A stretch of 8,700 nt of DNA from assembly GCA_900550355.1 (NCBI GenBank), contig URRT01000080.1:1-8700 (forward strand), given 5' to 3'. Each line of letters opens with the position of its first letter. Position 1 is the first letter of the stretch. Positions 1 to 7,610 of this stretch are shown piece by piece. The translations under genes and the position numbers were made by a program. This stretch comes from an uncultured Collinsella sp. (GTDB lineage: Bacteria; Actinomycetota; Coriobacteriia; Coriobacteriales; Coriobacteriaceae). Below the pieces are notes generated by a model. It was given only the letters and a program-made list of their open reading frames with translations, was not told the DNA's origin and did not search any database.

Positions 1-3000
1 CCGCCGCTGGTCATCAAACCCATCTTTGGCTGCGAGGTCTACTTTACGCCGGACGAGACCCTTGCCCGCGACCACAAGCCCGAGCTCTACCACATGATCC
101 TTCTGGCCAAGGACCAGGAGGGCTATGTCAACCTGATGCAGACGGTTTCCGAGGCCGCCGTGCAGGGCTTTTACTACAAGCCGCGCGTGACGCTCGACAA
201 CCTGCGCCGCCACGCCAAGGGCATGATCTGCACGAGCGCCTGCATCGCGGGCATCATCCCCAAATACATCGACCGCGGCGACATGGAAGGCGCCATCAAG
301 TGGGCCGAAACCTTCCGCGACACCTTCGATCCCGGCGACTTCTATATCGAGATTCAGGAACACGGCATTACCACCGATAATGGCCTGACCGACGAGCAGA
401 TGGACCGTACGCTCATCGACATCGCCAAACAGGTGGGCGTCAAGGTCATCGCTACCAACGACTTTCACTACCTGCGCCGCGAGGACGCGCCCGTGCAGGA
501 CGTCATCATGTGCATCGGCATGAACGCCAAGGTCGACGACCCCAACCGCATGCGCATGACCGGCTCGGAGTTTTATATGAAGACCGAGGAGGAGATGCGG
601 GCGATGTTCCCGTATTGCCCCGAGGCCTGTGACAACACGCTCGAGATTGCCGACAAGTGCTACGTGGAACTGGACTGGGACTCCATCATCCTGCCGCGCT
701 TCCCGTTGCTCGATCCCGGCGAGACGCACGAGAGCCAGTTCCGCCGCGAGTGCGAGAAGGGCCTGCGCCAGCACTACGGTGACGACTGGGCCACGCGCGA
801 GATCGGCGGCGTCAACATCAAAGAGCGCTTTGAGTACGAATACAAGGTCATCTGCGACAAGGGCTTTGCCGCCTACTTTTTGATCGTCGCCGAGTACGTG
901 CAATGGGCTAAGGACAACGGCATCGGCGTCGGCCCCGGCCGTGGCTCGGCCGCCGGCGCTATCGTCGCCTACGCCATGAACATCACCGCGTTCGATCCGC
1001 TCGAGAACGGCCTGATGTTCGAGAGGTTCTTGTCTCCGCAGCGTACCGAGATGCCCGATATCGATATGGACTTCGACGATGAGCGGCGCCTCGAGGTCGT
1101 GGAGCACGTTCGCCAGCTCTACGGCCCCGAGAAGGTCACCCACGTCATCACCTACTCGACCATTAAGGCCAAGCAGGCCATCAACGACGCCGCGCGCGTC
1201 CTGGACTACCCGGTCTACATGGGCCAGCGCCTGTCCAAGATGGTCTCGAGCGACCCCAAGGTCAAGCTCAAGCAGGTGCTCGAAAAACAACCCGGCAAAG
1301 AGGATCTGTTTAACCCCGACTTTGCCGAGGCCTATAAAAAGGACGACGACGCCCGCCGCATCATCGACACGGCGCTCTCGATTGAGGGCCTCACCCGTGG
1401 CGAGGGCGTGCACGCGTGCGCCGTTCTGATCTGCCGCGACCCCGTCAACGAGCATGTGCCCACCAAGCTCGACACCAAGGGCGGCGTCGAGATTACCCAG
1501 TACGAGGGCCATACCGTTGCCGACATGGGCCTGCTCAAGATGGACTTCCTGGGCCTGCGCACGCTGACGGTTATCTCCAAGGCCAAGGCAAACATCAAAA
1601 AGAACTTCGGCATCGACATCAAAGAGGAAGAGATTCCCTTTGACGATCCCGAGATCTTTAAGCTCATGGGCTCCGGCCACACCGCCGGCGTCTTCCAGGT
1701 CGAGTCCGCCGGCATGACGGCCACGATCAAGAACATGAAACCCACCGAATACAAGCACGTCGTGGCATTGATCGCTCTGTACCGCCCGGGCCCGCTGGGC
1801 GCCGGCATGGTTTCGTCCTACATCAACCGTATGAACGGCAAGGAGCCGGCCGTCTCCTACGACGACCGCCTGGACGACATCCTGGGCGAAACCTACGGCA
1901 CCATGGTCTACCAGGAGCAGGTTATGCTCATCTCCGTCGAGATGTGCGGCTTCTCCAAGGGCGAATCGGACTCGCGTATCCGTAAGCCCGTGGCTAAGAA
2001 AAAGATCAAGCTGCTCACGTCGACGGTGCTCCACTGGGAGGATGGCTCGGACGAGACCACCTACGACCACTGGATGAACGGTGCTATCAAGAACAACTAC
2101 ACGCGCGAGGTCGCCCAGAAGATTTGGGACGATGTTCTTGAGTTCGCATCTTACGCCTTTAACAAGTCGCACTCCGCCGGCTACGCCATCCTGGTTATGC
2201 AGACGGCGTGGCTCAAGGCGCACTATCCGCACGAGTACATGGCGGCCGTTCTGACGTCCTACACGGGCAAGACCGACAAGATCGTTCATTACGTCTCGGC
2301 GTGCCGCCACGACGGCATCCCCGTGCTGTCGCCAGATGTCAACGAGTCCGGTACCGAGTTCACGGCTACCAAGGAGGGCGTGCGCTTTGGTCTGGCCGGC
2401 ATCCGCGGCGTGGGCACTGGCGTGGCGCAGGCGATTATCGCCGAGCGCGAGGCGGGCGGCCCGTTTAAGACGCTGCACGACTTTGTCGAGCGCGTGGACT
2501 CGAGCCAGGCCAACCGTCGCGTGATCGAATCGCTCATCAAGGCAGGCGCCTTCGACTCCACGGGGTATCCGCGTCGCCAGATGATGCACTTTGTGGATAA
2601 GAACAACCCCGAGAATATCATCGATGCCGCCGTGAAGCGCCAAAAGGATCGCGCGAGCGGCCAGACGTCGTTCTTCGATATGTTCGGCGACGTTGAGGGC
2701 TCGGGCTTTGAGGTGAGCGTGCCCGATCCGGATGGCCAGGAGTGGGACCGCCACCTTAAGCTGAGCCAGGAGAAGGAGGTTCTGGGCATCTATGTCTCGG
2801 ACCACCCGTTGCGCCCGTTTGAGTATGCGCTAGCCAAGGCGCGCGACTTCTCGTTCTCGCAGATCGACACCGGTTACGAGGTGCAAAACCCCACGGGCGG
2901 TACCATCAACCAGGAGATTCCCGAGGGCAAGGCGCTGTGGTGGGCCGGTATGGTCTCGAGCGTGTCTAAGCGCGTGACCAAAAACGGCGACCCCATGGGC

Positions 3001-3462
3001 ATCGTGCAGCTCGAGGACATGGAAGGCGAGGCCACGGTCGTGGTGTTCCCCAAGACCTACAAGGAGGCCGAGGGGTACCTGTACGGCGAGGTCGATCCCG
3101 AGACCGGCGCGCAGCTGTCCGATGCGTTTGTGCGCATTAAGGGCAAGCTTGAGCGCTCGGACCGCGGCGATCAGATCATCGCGCAGGAGATCGTGCCACT
3201 GGAGCTTAATGAGGAGAACAACAAGCCCAAGGTGTTTGAGGTCATGGTGCCCAACAGCCGCTTTAGCCAGGGCAATATGGCGCGTCTTGCCACGGTGCTT
3301 ACCGCCAACCCGGGCGGCGACCGCGTGGAGATCTTTATCGAGCAGGTGGACGGGCGTGTGCTGCGTGCCGAGGTGCCGGCCAAGGTCAACGCACGCTCGA
3401 TTCCGCTGTTGGCAGAGGCAAAAGCCATCGTGGGTAACCAGGGTCGCGTGACGGTGATCTAA
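1..3462 (+). CDS. dnaE: DNA polymerase III alpha subunit DnaE (5' end missing)
   Basis: Replicative DNA polymerase catalytic subunit, which extends DNA at the fork. The frame is open from base 1, giving 1153 residues before TAA (3460-3462); only the first few dozen residues seem missing. Residues here count from base 1. A PHP domain comes first: GCEV (E12), H31, TSAC (C81), QEHG (H121) and TNDFHY (D154, H156). The polymerase core follows: GPGRGSAAG (311-319), PDIDMDF (352-358) with metal-binding D353 and D355, and KMDFLGLRTLT with the third catalytic D515. FNKSHSAGYA lies near 720, a helix-hairpin-helix at about 795-830, a likely sliding-clamp motif QTSFF (888-892), and an OB fold at about 978-1050. 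The usual AMGKKK stretch reads PVAKKK and is followed by about 12 extra residues. ATG at 94 is internal, because homologous PHP sequence continues upstream of it. The SNF2 gene starts 38 nt downstream, probably in the same transcript. Identification is very secure. Confidence 0.98.
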   Translation, partial: PPLVIKPIFGCEVYFTPDETLARDHKPELYHMILLAKDQEGYVNLMQTVSEAAVQGFYYKPRVTLDNLRRHAKGMICTSACIAGIIPKYIDRGDMEGAIKWAETFRDTFDPGDFYIEIQEHGITTDNGLTDEQMDRTLIDIAKQVGVKVIATNDFHYLRREDAPVQDVIMCIGMNAKVDDPNRMRMTGSEFYMKTEEEMRAMFPYCPEACDNTLEIADKCYVELDWDSIILPRFPLLDPGETHESQFRRECEKGLRQHYGDDWATREIGGVNIKERFEYEYKVICDKGFAAYFLIVAEYVQWAKDNGIGVGPGRGSAAGAIVAYAMNITAFDPLENGLMFERFLSPQRTEMPDIDMDFDDERRLEVVEHVRQLYGPEKVTHVITYSTIKAKQAINDAARVLDYPVYMGQRLSKMVSSDPKVKLKQVLEKQPGKEDLFNPDFAEAYKKDDDARRIIDTALSIEGLTRGEGVHACAVLICRDPVNEHVPTKLDTKGGVEITQYEGHTVADMGLLKMDFLGLRTLTVISKAKANIKKNFGIDIKEEEIPFDDPEIFKLMGSGHTAGVFQVESAGMTATIKNMKPTEYKHVVALIALYRPGPLGAGMVSSYINRMNGKEPAVSYDDRLDDILGETYGTMVYQEQVMLISVEMCGFSKGESDSRIRKPVAKKKIKLLTSTVLHWEDGSDETTYDHWMNGAIKNNYTREVAQKIWDDVLEFASYAFNKSHSAGYAILVMQTAWLKAHYPHEYMAAVLTSYTGKTDKIVHYVSACRHDGIPVLSPDVNESGTEFTATKEGVRFGLAGIRGVGTGVAQAIIAEREAGGPFKTLHDFVERVDSSQANRRVIESLIKAGAFDSTGYPRRQMMHFVDKNNPENIIDAAVKRQKDRASGQTSFFDMFGDVEGSGFEVSVPDPDGQEWDRHLKLSQEKEVLGIYVSDHPLRPFEYALAKARDFSFSQIDTGYEVQNPTGGTINQEIPEGKALWWAGMVSSVSKRVTKNGDPMGIVQLEDMEGEATVVVFPKTYKEAEGYLYGEVDPETGAQLSDAFVRIKGKLERSDRGDQIIAQEIVPLELNEENNKPKVFEVMVPNSRFSQGNMARLATVLTANPGGDRVEIFIEQVDGRVLRAEVPAKVNARSIPLLAEAKAIVGNQGRVTVI

Positions 3463-3490
3463 GGGCGACCTTGCTGGTCCGCGCGAGATT

Positions 3491-3498
3491 GGAGGAAG
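3491..3498 (+). promoter_or_regulatory. Ribosome binding site of the SNF2 gene
   Basis: GGAGGAAG lies just upstream of ATG 3501, with 5 nt between GGAGG and the start codon. It decides the start: the in-frame TTG at 3471 has no comparable Shine-Dalgarno sequence and lies only 9 nt after the dnaE stop codon. Confidence 0.85.
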
Positions 3499-3500
3499 TG

Positions 3501-6500
3501 ATGGCACAGGGGACGTTTGTGCAGGCGCTTCGCAAAGAGGCGGCGTTGAGCGGCACCTTTATGAAGGGGCGTTCGCTCATGCTCAACGGTGCCGTGCTGT
3601 CGTTTGAGGACTCCGGCTCGCGCTTCTCCAAAAACGTGAACATCGAGGGCTCGGTGCGCGGCTCGCGCGGCGACCTGTACAAGACGCACGTGGCGCTCGA
3701 CATGGACGAGCACGAGGTGATCGACTACGACTGCGATTGCCCCGCTGCCTATCGCTACCCCGGCATGTGCAAGCACGCCATCGCCACGGCGCTGGCGTAC
3801 CTGGACGCCAGCGGTGCCGAGCCCGTCGAAGGTTTGCGCACGCCGGTCCGCACGTTTGCGGCTCAGCCCAAACAGTCCGCGCGTCCCGCGCCTACAACGC
3901 CCACGGTCAACCCCAACTTTCCCTTCCCAGCACCTGTCCCCACGAGTCCCAGCCTCATGGCGGCGCTCTCCGATCTTTCGAACGCGCGCATGGATGAGCT
4001 GGCGAGCATGCGCCGCAAGCTTGCCGGTGCCGTTGGTCCCGACGCCCCCAAAGCGGCGTTGGAGCCCTCGTTGGTGCCGTACTACAATCCGCTGTTCGCC
4101 GACCGCTTTAGCTGGGCGCTCGAGTTCCGCATTCGCTGCGGTTCGGTGTCCTACGTGGTCAAGGATATCGACGGCATGGCCGATGCCTACGTGCGCGGCG
4201 GCACCTTCTCGTACGGCAAGAAGCTCACGTTTGTCCATACGCCCGAAGCCTTCGAAGATGTGTCGACAAAGCTGCTCAGCCTTGTCTTGACGACAGTTGC
4301 CTATCTCGATGACATCACAAGCTCGCGTTCGGCGTCGTACGACTTTGCCCGCAGCGGTTTTGTCGCCGAGCGTCAGTTGCCGCTGTCCGAGCATAGCATC
4401 GTATATGTGCTGGACCTGCTGCGCGGCCAGACCATCTCTTTTGAGCCCGCCTGGTCGCGGGGGACGACGACGCATCGCACCTATGACGTGGCGGTTGAGC
4501 TGTCTCCGCAAGGGGAGGACGAGGCGTCCGCTAAGCGCCCACCGCTCCTTGCCGCCAAAATCGCGCCGGCGGCTGGTGGTAGCTACGATCTGCGCCTGCC
4601 GGCCGATGCATACTGCTTTGCTTCGGGCGACGTAGCTTATCTGGTCGACCCCCGCCGTGCGCGCCGCACCGATGTGGCGTTTGCCCAGCATGCGGCGCCG
4701 TTCCTATCGCGCTTGCTGCCCTGTCGCACGCCAGTCCATATCGCTGCCGACCAGGTGGGGGAGTTCTGTCGTATGGCTCTGCCCATTTTGCGCGACTATA
4801 CCGACCTTACCGCGCCCGCTGCGCTCGATACCGTGGCGCCCGAGCCGAGCTTTGCTATGGCAATCGGCGTCGACGATGGGCTCGTGACCTGCAAAATTAC
4901 GGTTACCTACGGCGACTGGTCGGCAGACCTCTTTAGTCTGGGCGCTCCGGGCAGCCCCTTCGAAGAGCAGCGCCCGGGCGTGCCGCCCCGCGACGAGGTG
5001 GCAGAGTTTCGCGTTATGGATACGGCGGCCCTGTATTTCGACTTTTACGAGGGCGGTCTGGCGTTTGAGGAACGCGATGACGAGAGCTTGTTCTGCCTGC
5101 TGACCGAGGGCCTGTCTGCCCTGTCCGAGTTGGGTGAGGTTATGCTCAGCGACCGTCTGCGCCAGATTTCGGTCCGTCCCGCGCCCAAGCTTTCGGTGCG
5201 TGCGACCGTCAAGAGCAACCTGCTCGATGTTGAATTGGGCGCGAGCGGTCTTTCGGCGGCCGACCTTGCCATCTATCTGGACTCGTACAAGCGCCACCAG
5301 ACGTTTGCGCGCCTTACGTCCGGCGACATCATTCGCCTGGACGAGGGCGCCCGCGCCGCGTTTGGCCTTGCCGAGGACCTGGGTGTCGATGCTGTCGACC
5401 TGCTCGACGGCGTGTCGCTCCCCGCGTCGAGTACCCTGTTCGTCGATAGCATGCTTGCGCGCACGCCGGCGCTTGAGGCCGATCGCGACGCTGCGTTCCG
5501 CCGTACCGTCGAGCGTCTGGACACGCTCGGCAAGATGGACTTTACGGTGCCGGTCTCGCTCAAGGCCACACTGCGCGGCTATCAGGTCGACGGCTACCAG
5601 TGGCTCGGCTCGCTCGAACACCTGGGCCTTGGCGGCATCCTGGCCGACGACATGGGCCTGGGCAAAACGCTCCAGATGATCGCGCATATCCTGGCGCGCG
5701 TGGAGGCGGGGGACACCAAGCCCACGCTCGTGGTATGCCCGGCCTCACTCGTGTACAACTGGACTGCCGAGCTGGAGCGCTTTGCGCCCTCGCTCGATGT
5801 GTGCGCCATCGTGGGCGCCAAGGCGCAGCGTCGCGTACAGATTGCCGGCGTGGCCGAGCATAACGTGGTCGTGACGTCGTATGACCTTATGCGGCGCGAT
5901 ATCGACGAGTACGTCGAGCAGGACTTTGCCCGTGCGGTGCTCGATGAGGCCCAGTACATTAAAAACCCGCTCACCCAGGTGGCGCGCGCCGCAAAGCGCT
6001 TGCCTGCCGGCGTGCGCTTTGCCCTGACGGGCACGCCCATCGAAAACCGCCTATCCGAGCTCTGGAGCATCTTCGACTTTTTAATGCCGGGCCTGCTCGG
6101 CACGCGTGAATCGTTTGCAAAGCGCTTCGAAAGCCCGGTCGAGCATGCCGAGGGCGACAGTGCCGCTCGCCTGCAAGCGCTCGTGTCGCCGTTTGTGCTG
6201 CGCCGTGTCAAGGAAGACGTGGTGGCCGACCTGCCCGAGAAGATCGAGGATACGGTCATGGCGCAGCTCACCGGCGAGCAGCGCAAGCTCTACCTGGCCA
6301 ACCAGGACCGTATCGCCCAACAGGTGCAGCACCGCGAGTCATCCGAGTTTAAGAAAGACAAGCTCAAGGTGCTCGCCGAGCTCACCAAGCTGCGCCAGAT
6401 CTGCTGCGACCCGCGTCTACACTACGAGGATTACAAGGCGGGGAGCGCCAAACTCGATACGTGCATGGAGCTCGTGCACGGCGCCCACGACGGCGGACAT

Positions 6501-6965
6501 CGCATCCTGTTGTTCAGCCAGTTTACGGGTATGCTCGATATCATCGGTAAGCGCTTGGCCAAGGAGGACATCGTCTTCCTTAAGCTCACGGGCGCTTCGT
6601 CTAAAGAGAGCCGCGCCAAGATGGTCGCGCAGTTCCAAGCGGGCGAGGTTCCGGTCTTTTTGATTTCGCTTAAGGCGGGCGGCGTGGGCCTTAACCTGAC
6701 GGCTGCCGACGTGGTCATCCACTACGACCCGTGGTGGAACGTGGCGGCGCAGGACCAAGCGACTGACCGTGCACACCGTATTGGCCAGCAACATACCGTG
6801 ACCGTGTACAAGCTCATCGCCAAGGACACGATCGAGGAGCGCATTATGCAGATGCAGGAGTCCAAGCGCGATCTGGTCAACAGCGTGCTCGGCGGCGACG
6901 GCATCTCGTCGGCACTGTTCACGCGCGAGGATGTCCTGGCGCTGCTCGGCGGCGACGGGCGTTAG
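3501..6965 (+). CDS. SWIM zinc-finger SNF2-family helicase/ATPase
   Basis: Predicted ATP-dependent DNA translocase or remodeller of 1154 residues, cytoplasmic, with no signal peptide or membrane segment. Residues count from ATG 3501. A SWIM zinc finger CxCx9CxH (C78, C80, C90, H92) is followed by a Pro/Ala/Thr-rich linker (about 118-155). A long middle region (about 160-690) fits the bacterial SNF2-associated region, though I recognise no sharp motif there. The helicase core begins at LRGYQVDGYQW: Walker A DDMGLGKT with K722, motif Ia VVCPASLVYNW, DEAQ box at 815-818, motif III LTGTPIENRLSELWSI, motif IV LLFSQFTGM, motif V LISLKAGGVGLNL, and motif VI QATDRAHRIGQQ with R1090 and R1093. All ATPase motifs look intact. 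This is the common bacterial SWIM plus SNF2 architecture; the specific substrate is not known from sequence. RapA/HepA is a related alternative, but those proteins lack an N-terminal SWIM finger. It lies directly downstream of dnaE. Confidence 0.95.
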   Translation: MAQGTFVQALRKEAALSGTFMKGRSLMLNGAVLSFEDSGSRFSKNVNIEGSVRGSRGDLYKTHVALDMDEHEVIDYDCDCPAAYRYPGMCKHAIATALAYLDASGAEPVEGLRTPVRTFAAQPKQSARPAPTTPTVNPNFPFPAPVPTSPSLMAALSDLSNARMDELASMRRKLAGAVGPDAPKAALEPSLVPYYNPLFADRFSWALEFRIRCGSVSYVVKDIDGMADAYVRGGTFSYGKKLTFVHTPEAFEDVSTKLLSLVLTTVAYLDDITSSRSASYDFARSGFVAERQLPLSEHSIVYVLDLLRGQTISFEPAWSRGTTTHRTYDVAVELSPQGEDEASAKRPPLLAAKIAPAAGGSYDLRLPADAYCFASGDVAYLVDPRRARRTDVAFAQHAAPFLSRLLPCRTPVHIAADQVGEFCRMALPILRDYTDLTAPAALDTVAPEPSFAMAIGVDDGLVTCKITVTYGDWSADLFSLGAPGSPFEEQRPGVPPRDEVAEFRVMDTAALYFDFYEGGLAFEERDDESLFCLLTEGLSALSELGEVMLSDRLRQISVRPAPKLSVRATVKSNLLDVELGASGLSAADLAIYLDSYKRHQTFARLTSGDIIRLDEGARAAFGLAEDLGVDAVDLLDGVSLPASSTLFVDSMLARTPALEADRDAAFRRTVERLDTLGKMDFTVPVSLKATLRGYQVDGYQWLGSLEHLGLGGILADDMGLGKTLQMIAHILARVEAGDTKPTLVVCPASLVYNWTAELERFAPSLDVCAIVGAKAQRRVQIAGVAEHNVVVTSYDLMRRDIDEYVEQDFARAVLDEAQYIKNPLTQVARAAKRLPAGVRFALTGTPIENRLSELWSIFDFLMPGLLGTRESFAKRFESPVEHAEGDSAARLQALVSPFVLRRVKEDVVADLPEKIEDTVMAQLTGEQRKLYLANQDRIAQQVQHRESSEFKKDKLKVLAELTKLRQICCDPRLHYEDYKAGSAKLDTCMELVHGAHDGGHRILLFSQFTGMLDIIGKRLAKEDIVFLKLTGASSKESRAKMVAQFQAGEVPVFLISLKAGGVGLNLTAADVVIHYDPWWNVAAQDQATDRAHRIGQQHTVTVYKLIAKDTIEERIMQMQESKRDLVNSVLGGDGISSALFTREDVLALLGGDGR

Positions 6966-6993
6966 CCGCGCGCGGGGTGGGACTGCTGGAGTG

Positions 6994-7031
6994 GGCAGGA
7001 CGGTCGACGCATTTTGGCCCGACCGCTTGCC
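6994..7031 (+). other. Imperfect hairpin between the SNF2 gene and superoxide reductase gene
   Basis: The arms GGCAGG (6994-6999) and CTTGCC (7026-7031), one bulged A (7000), and CGGTCG (7001-7006) pairing with CGACCG (7020-7025) give about 12 pairs, one of them G-T, around a 13-nt loop. No T-tract follows, so it is not a standard intrinsic terminator. It could be a 3' end structure of the SNF2 transcript or part of the leader or operator of the next gene. The rest of the 6966-7130 gap shows a 10-nt palindrome CCGCGCGCGG at 6966-6975 and no convincing -35/-10 pair. Confidence 0.4.
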
Positions 7032-7117
7032 TGATCCGTTATGTGTTCATTTGCAATGCCGTGGATGGTTTGTCTGCCTTTGGGCATAAGAACCATCAAG
7101 AACATTGGCACATCAGC

Positions 7118-7124
7118 AAAGGAG
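7118..7124 (+). promoter_or_regulatory. Ribosome binding site of the superoxide reductase gene
   Basis: AAAGGAG ends 6 nt before ATG 7131. It selects this start over the in-frame ATG at 7041, which has no Shine-Dalgarno sequence and would add 30 residues not expected in this family. Confidence 0.85.
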
Positions 7125-7130
7125 AACATC

Positions 7131-7493
7131 ATGGCGAAATTCTTTAAGGACCCCGACGGTAAGCTCATCGCTGCCCTTGGCGACGGCGTTGCGACCCCTG
7201 CCGGTTGCACGGAGCTGACCGCAAACACTGAGGACGCGGCGCATGAGAAGCACGTGCCTGTTGTCGAGACCGAGCGCGACGGTCACGTGATTCGCGCCCG
7301 CGTTGGCTCGGTCGAGCACCCCAGCCTGCCCGAGCACTACATTGAGTGGATCGCCCTTGAGGCCGAGGGCCGCTTAGAGGTCCATTACCTTGAGCCCGGC
7401 ATGAAACCCGCGACGTTTTTCGCGGGCGGCTCCAAGACCGGTACCGTCTATGCCTACTGCAACCTGCACGGGCTGTGGTCCGCGACATTCTAG
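7131..7493 (+). CDS. dfx: Desulfoferrodoxin-family superoxide reductase
   Basis: Small (120 residues) cytoplasmic non-haem iron enzyme that reduces superoxide to hydrogen peroxide using electrons from rubredoxin-like donors, so no oxygen is released; typical of anaerobes. The catalytic Fe(His)4Cys site is fully visible: E39-K40-H41 in HEKHVPVV, H63 in VEHPSLPEHYIEW, H69 in the same stretch, and C110 and H113 in AYCNLHGLWSA. The family's conserved Glu-Lys pair before the first His is present. The N-terminal 35 residues occupy the place of the desulforedoxin-like domain (centre I), but only one cysteine (C26) remains where CxxC and CC would bind iron. It therefore resembles the class III type known from Treponema, with centre I lost, rather than the two-iron class I. 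It sits alone between a hairpin upstream and a strong terminator downstream, so it may be monocistronic. No electron donor gene lies in the window. Confidence 0.95.
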   Translation: MAKFFKDPDGKLIAALGDGVATPAGCTELTANTEDAAHEKHVPVVETERDGHVIRARVGSVEHPSLPEHYIEWIALEAEGRLEVHYLEPGMKPATFFAGGSKTGTVYAYCNLHGLWSATF

Positions 7494-7539
7494 GAGCGCG
7501 CCCCCGCTCGGGGTATCATAGCTAGCATATGCACATGCA

Positions 7540-7571
7540 AGCGCCGGCTGCATTATGCGGTCGGCGCTTTT
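7540..7571 (+). terminator. Intrinsic terminator downstream of dfx
   Basis: AGCGCCGGCTGCA (7540-7552) pairs along its whole length with TGCGGTCGGCGCT (7556-7568), giving 13 pairs including two G-T wobbles, around a TTA loop, and is followed directly by a short T run (7568-7571). It begins 46 nt after the dfx stop and ends 39 nt before the next start codon. It most simply ends the dfx transcript. Because it lies so close to the next gene, it could also be a leader attenuator if that gene's promoter lies at about 7495-7530. The reverse strand lacks a T-tract, so it is one-directional. Confidence 0.8.
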
Positions 7572-7595
7572 ACTACGATTTCGATGGTTTACGAC

Positions 7596-7603
7596 GGAAA
7601 GGG
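7596..7603 (+). promoter_or_regulatory. Ribosome binding site of the NAD synthetase-like gene
   Basis: GGAAAGGG lies 7 nt before ATG 7611. It is a moderately good Shine-Dalgarno sequence and agrees with the N-terminus MKLALAQIDMRLGDVEG, which matches the usual first strand of nitrilase-fold amidases. Confidence 0.65.
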
Positions 7604-7610
7604 CTGAGCC

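Noticed and set aside
1996..2073. DnaE extra segment as an intein remnant
   Set aside because: Far too short, and it lacks the splice-junction residues (Cys/Ser start, His-Asn end) expected of an intein.
3467..3479. Small hairpin GACC/GGTC between dnaE and the SNF2 gene as a terminator
   Set aside because: Only four pairs and no T run; too weak to end transcription.
3471..3500. TTG 3471 as start of the SNF2 gene
   Set aside because: No Shine-Dalgarno sequence at a suitable distance, whereas ATG 3501 is preceded by GGAGG with ideal spacing.
3459..4691. Long minus-strand open frame (410 codons) opposite the SNF2 gene
   Set aside because: It lies wholly antisense to a well-supported gene, has a low-complexity Arg/His/Gly/Ala-rich translation with no family motif, and is explained by GC-rich third positions suppressing stop codons on the opposite strand.
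4704..5687. Minus-strand open frame (327 codons) opposite the SNF2 helicase
   Set aside because: Same reasons: antisense to conserved helicase sequence, no recognisable domain, no ribosome binding site sought by its neighbours' pattern.
7041..7130. ATG 7041 as an earlier start of the superoxide reductase
   Set aside because: No ribosome binding site, and the added residues do not resemble the family; ATG 7131 has AAAGGAG and gives the expected N-terminus.
7502..7513. CCCCG/CGGGG inverted repeat after dfx
   Set aside because: A very short stem with a tiny loop and no T-tract; likely incidental in GC-rich sequence next to the real terminator.
7514..7528. TATCAT or TAGCAT as a -10 element for the NAD synthetase-like gene
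   Set aside because: No recognisable -35 hexamer at 16-18 nt upstream of either; left as a possibility in the findings rather than annotated.
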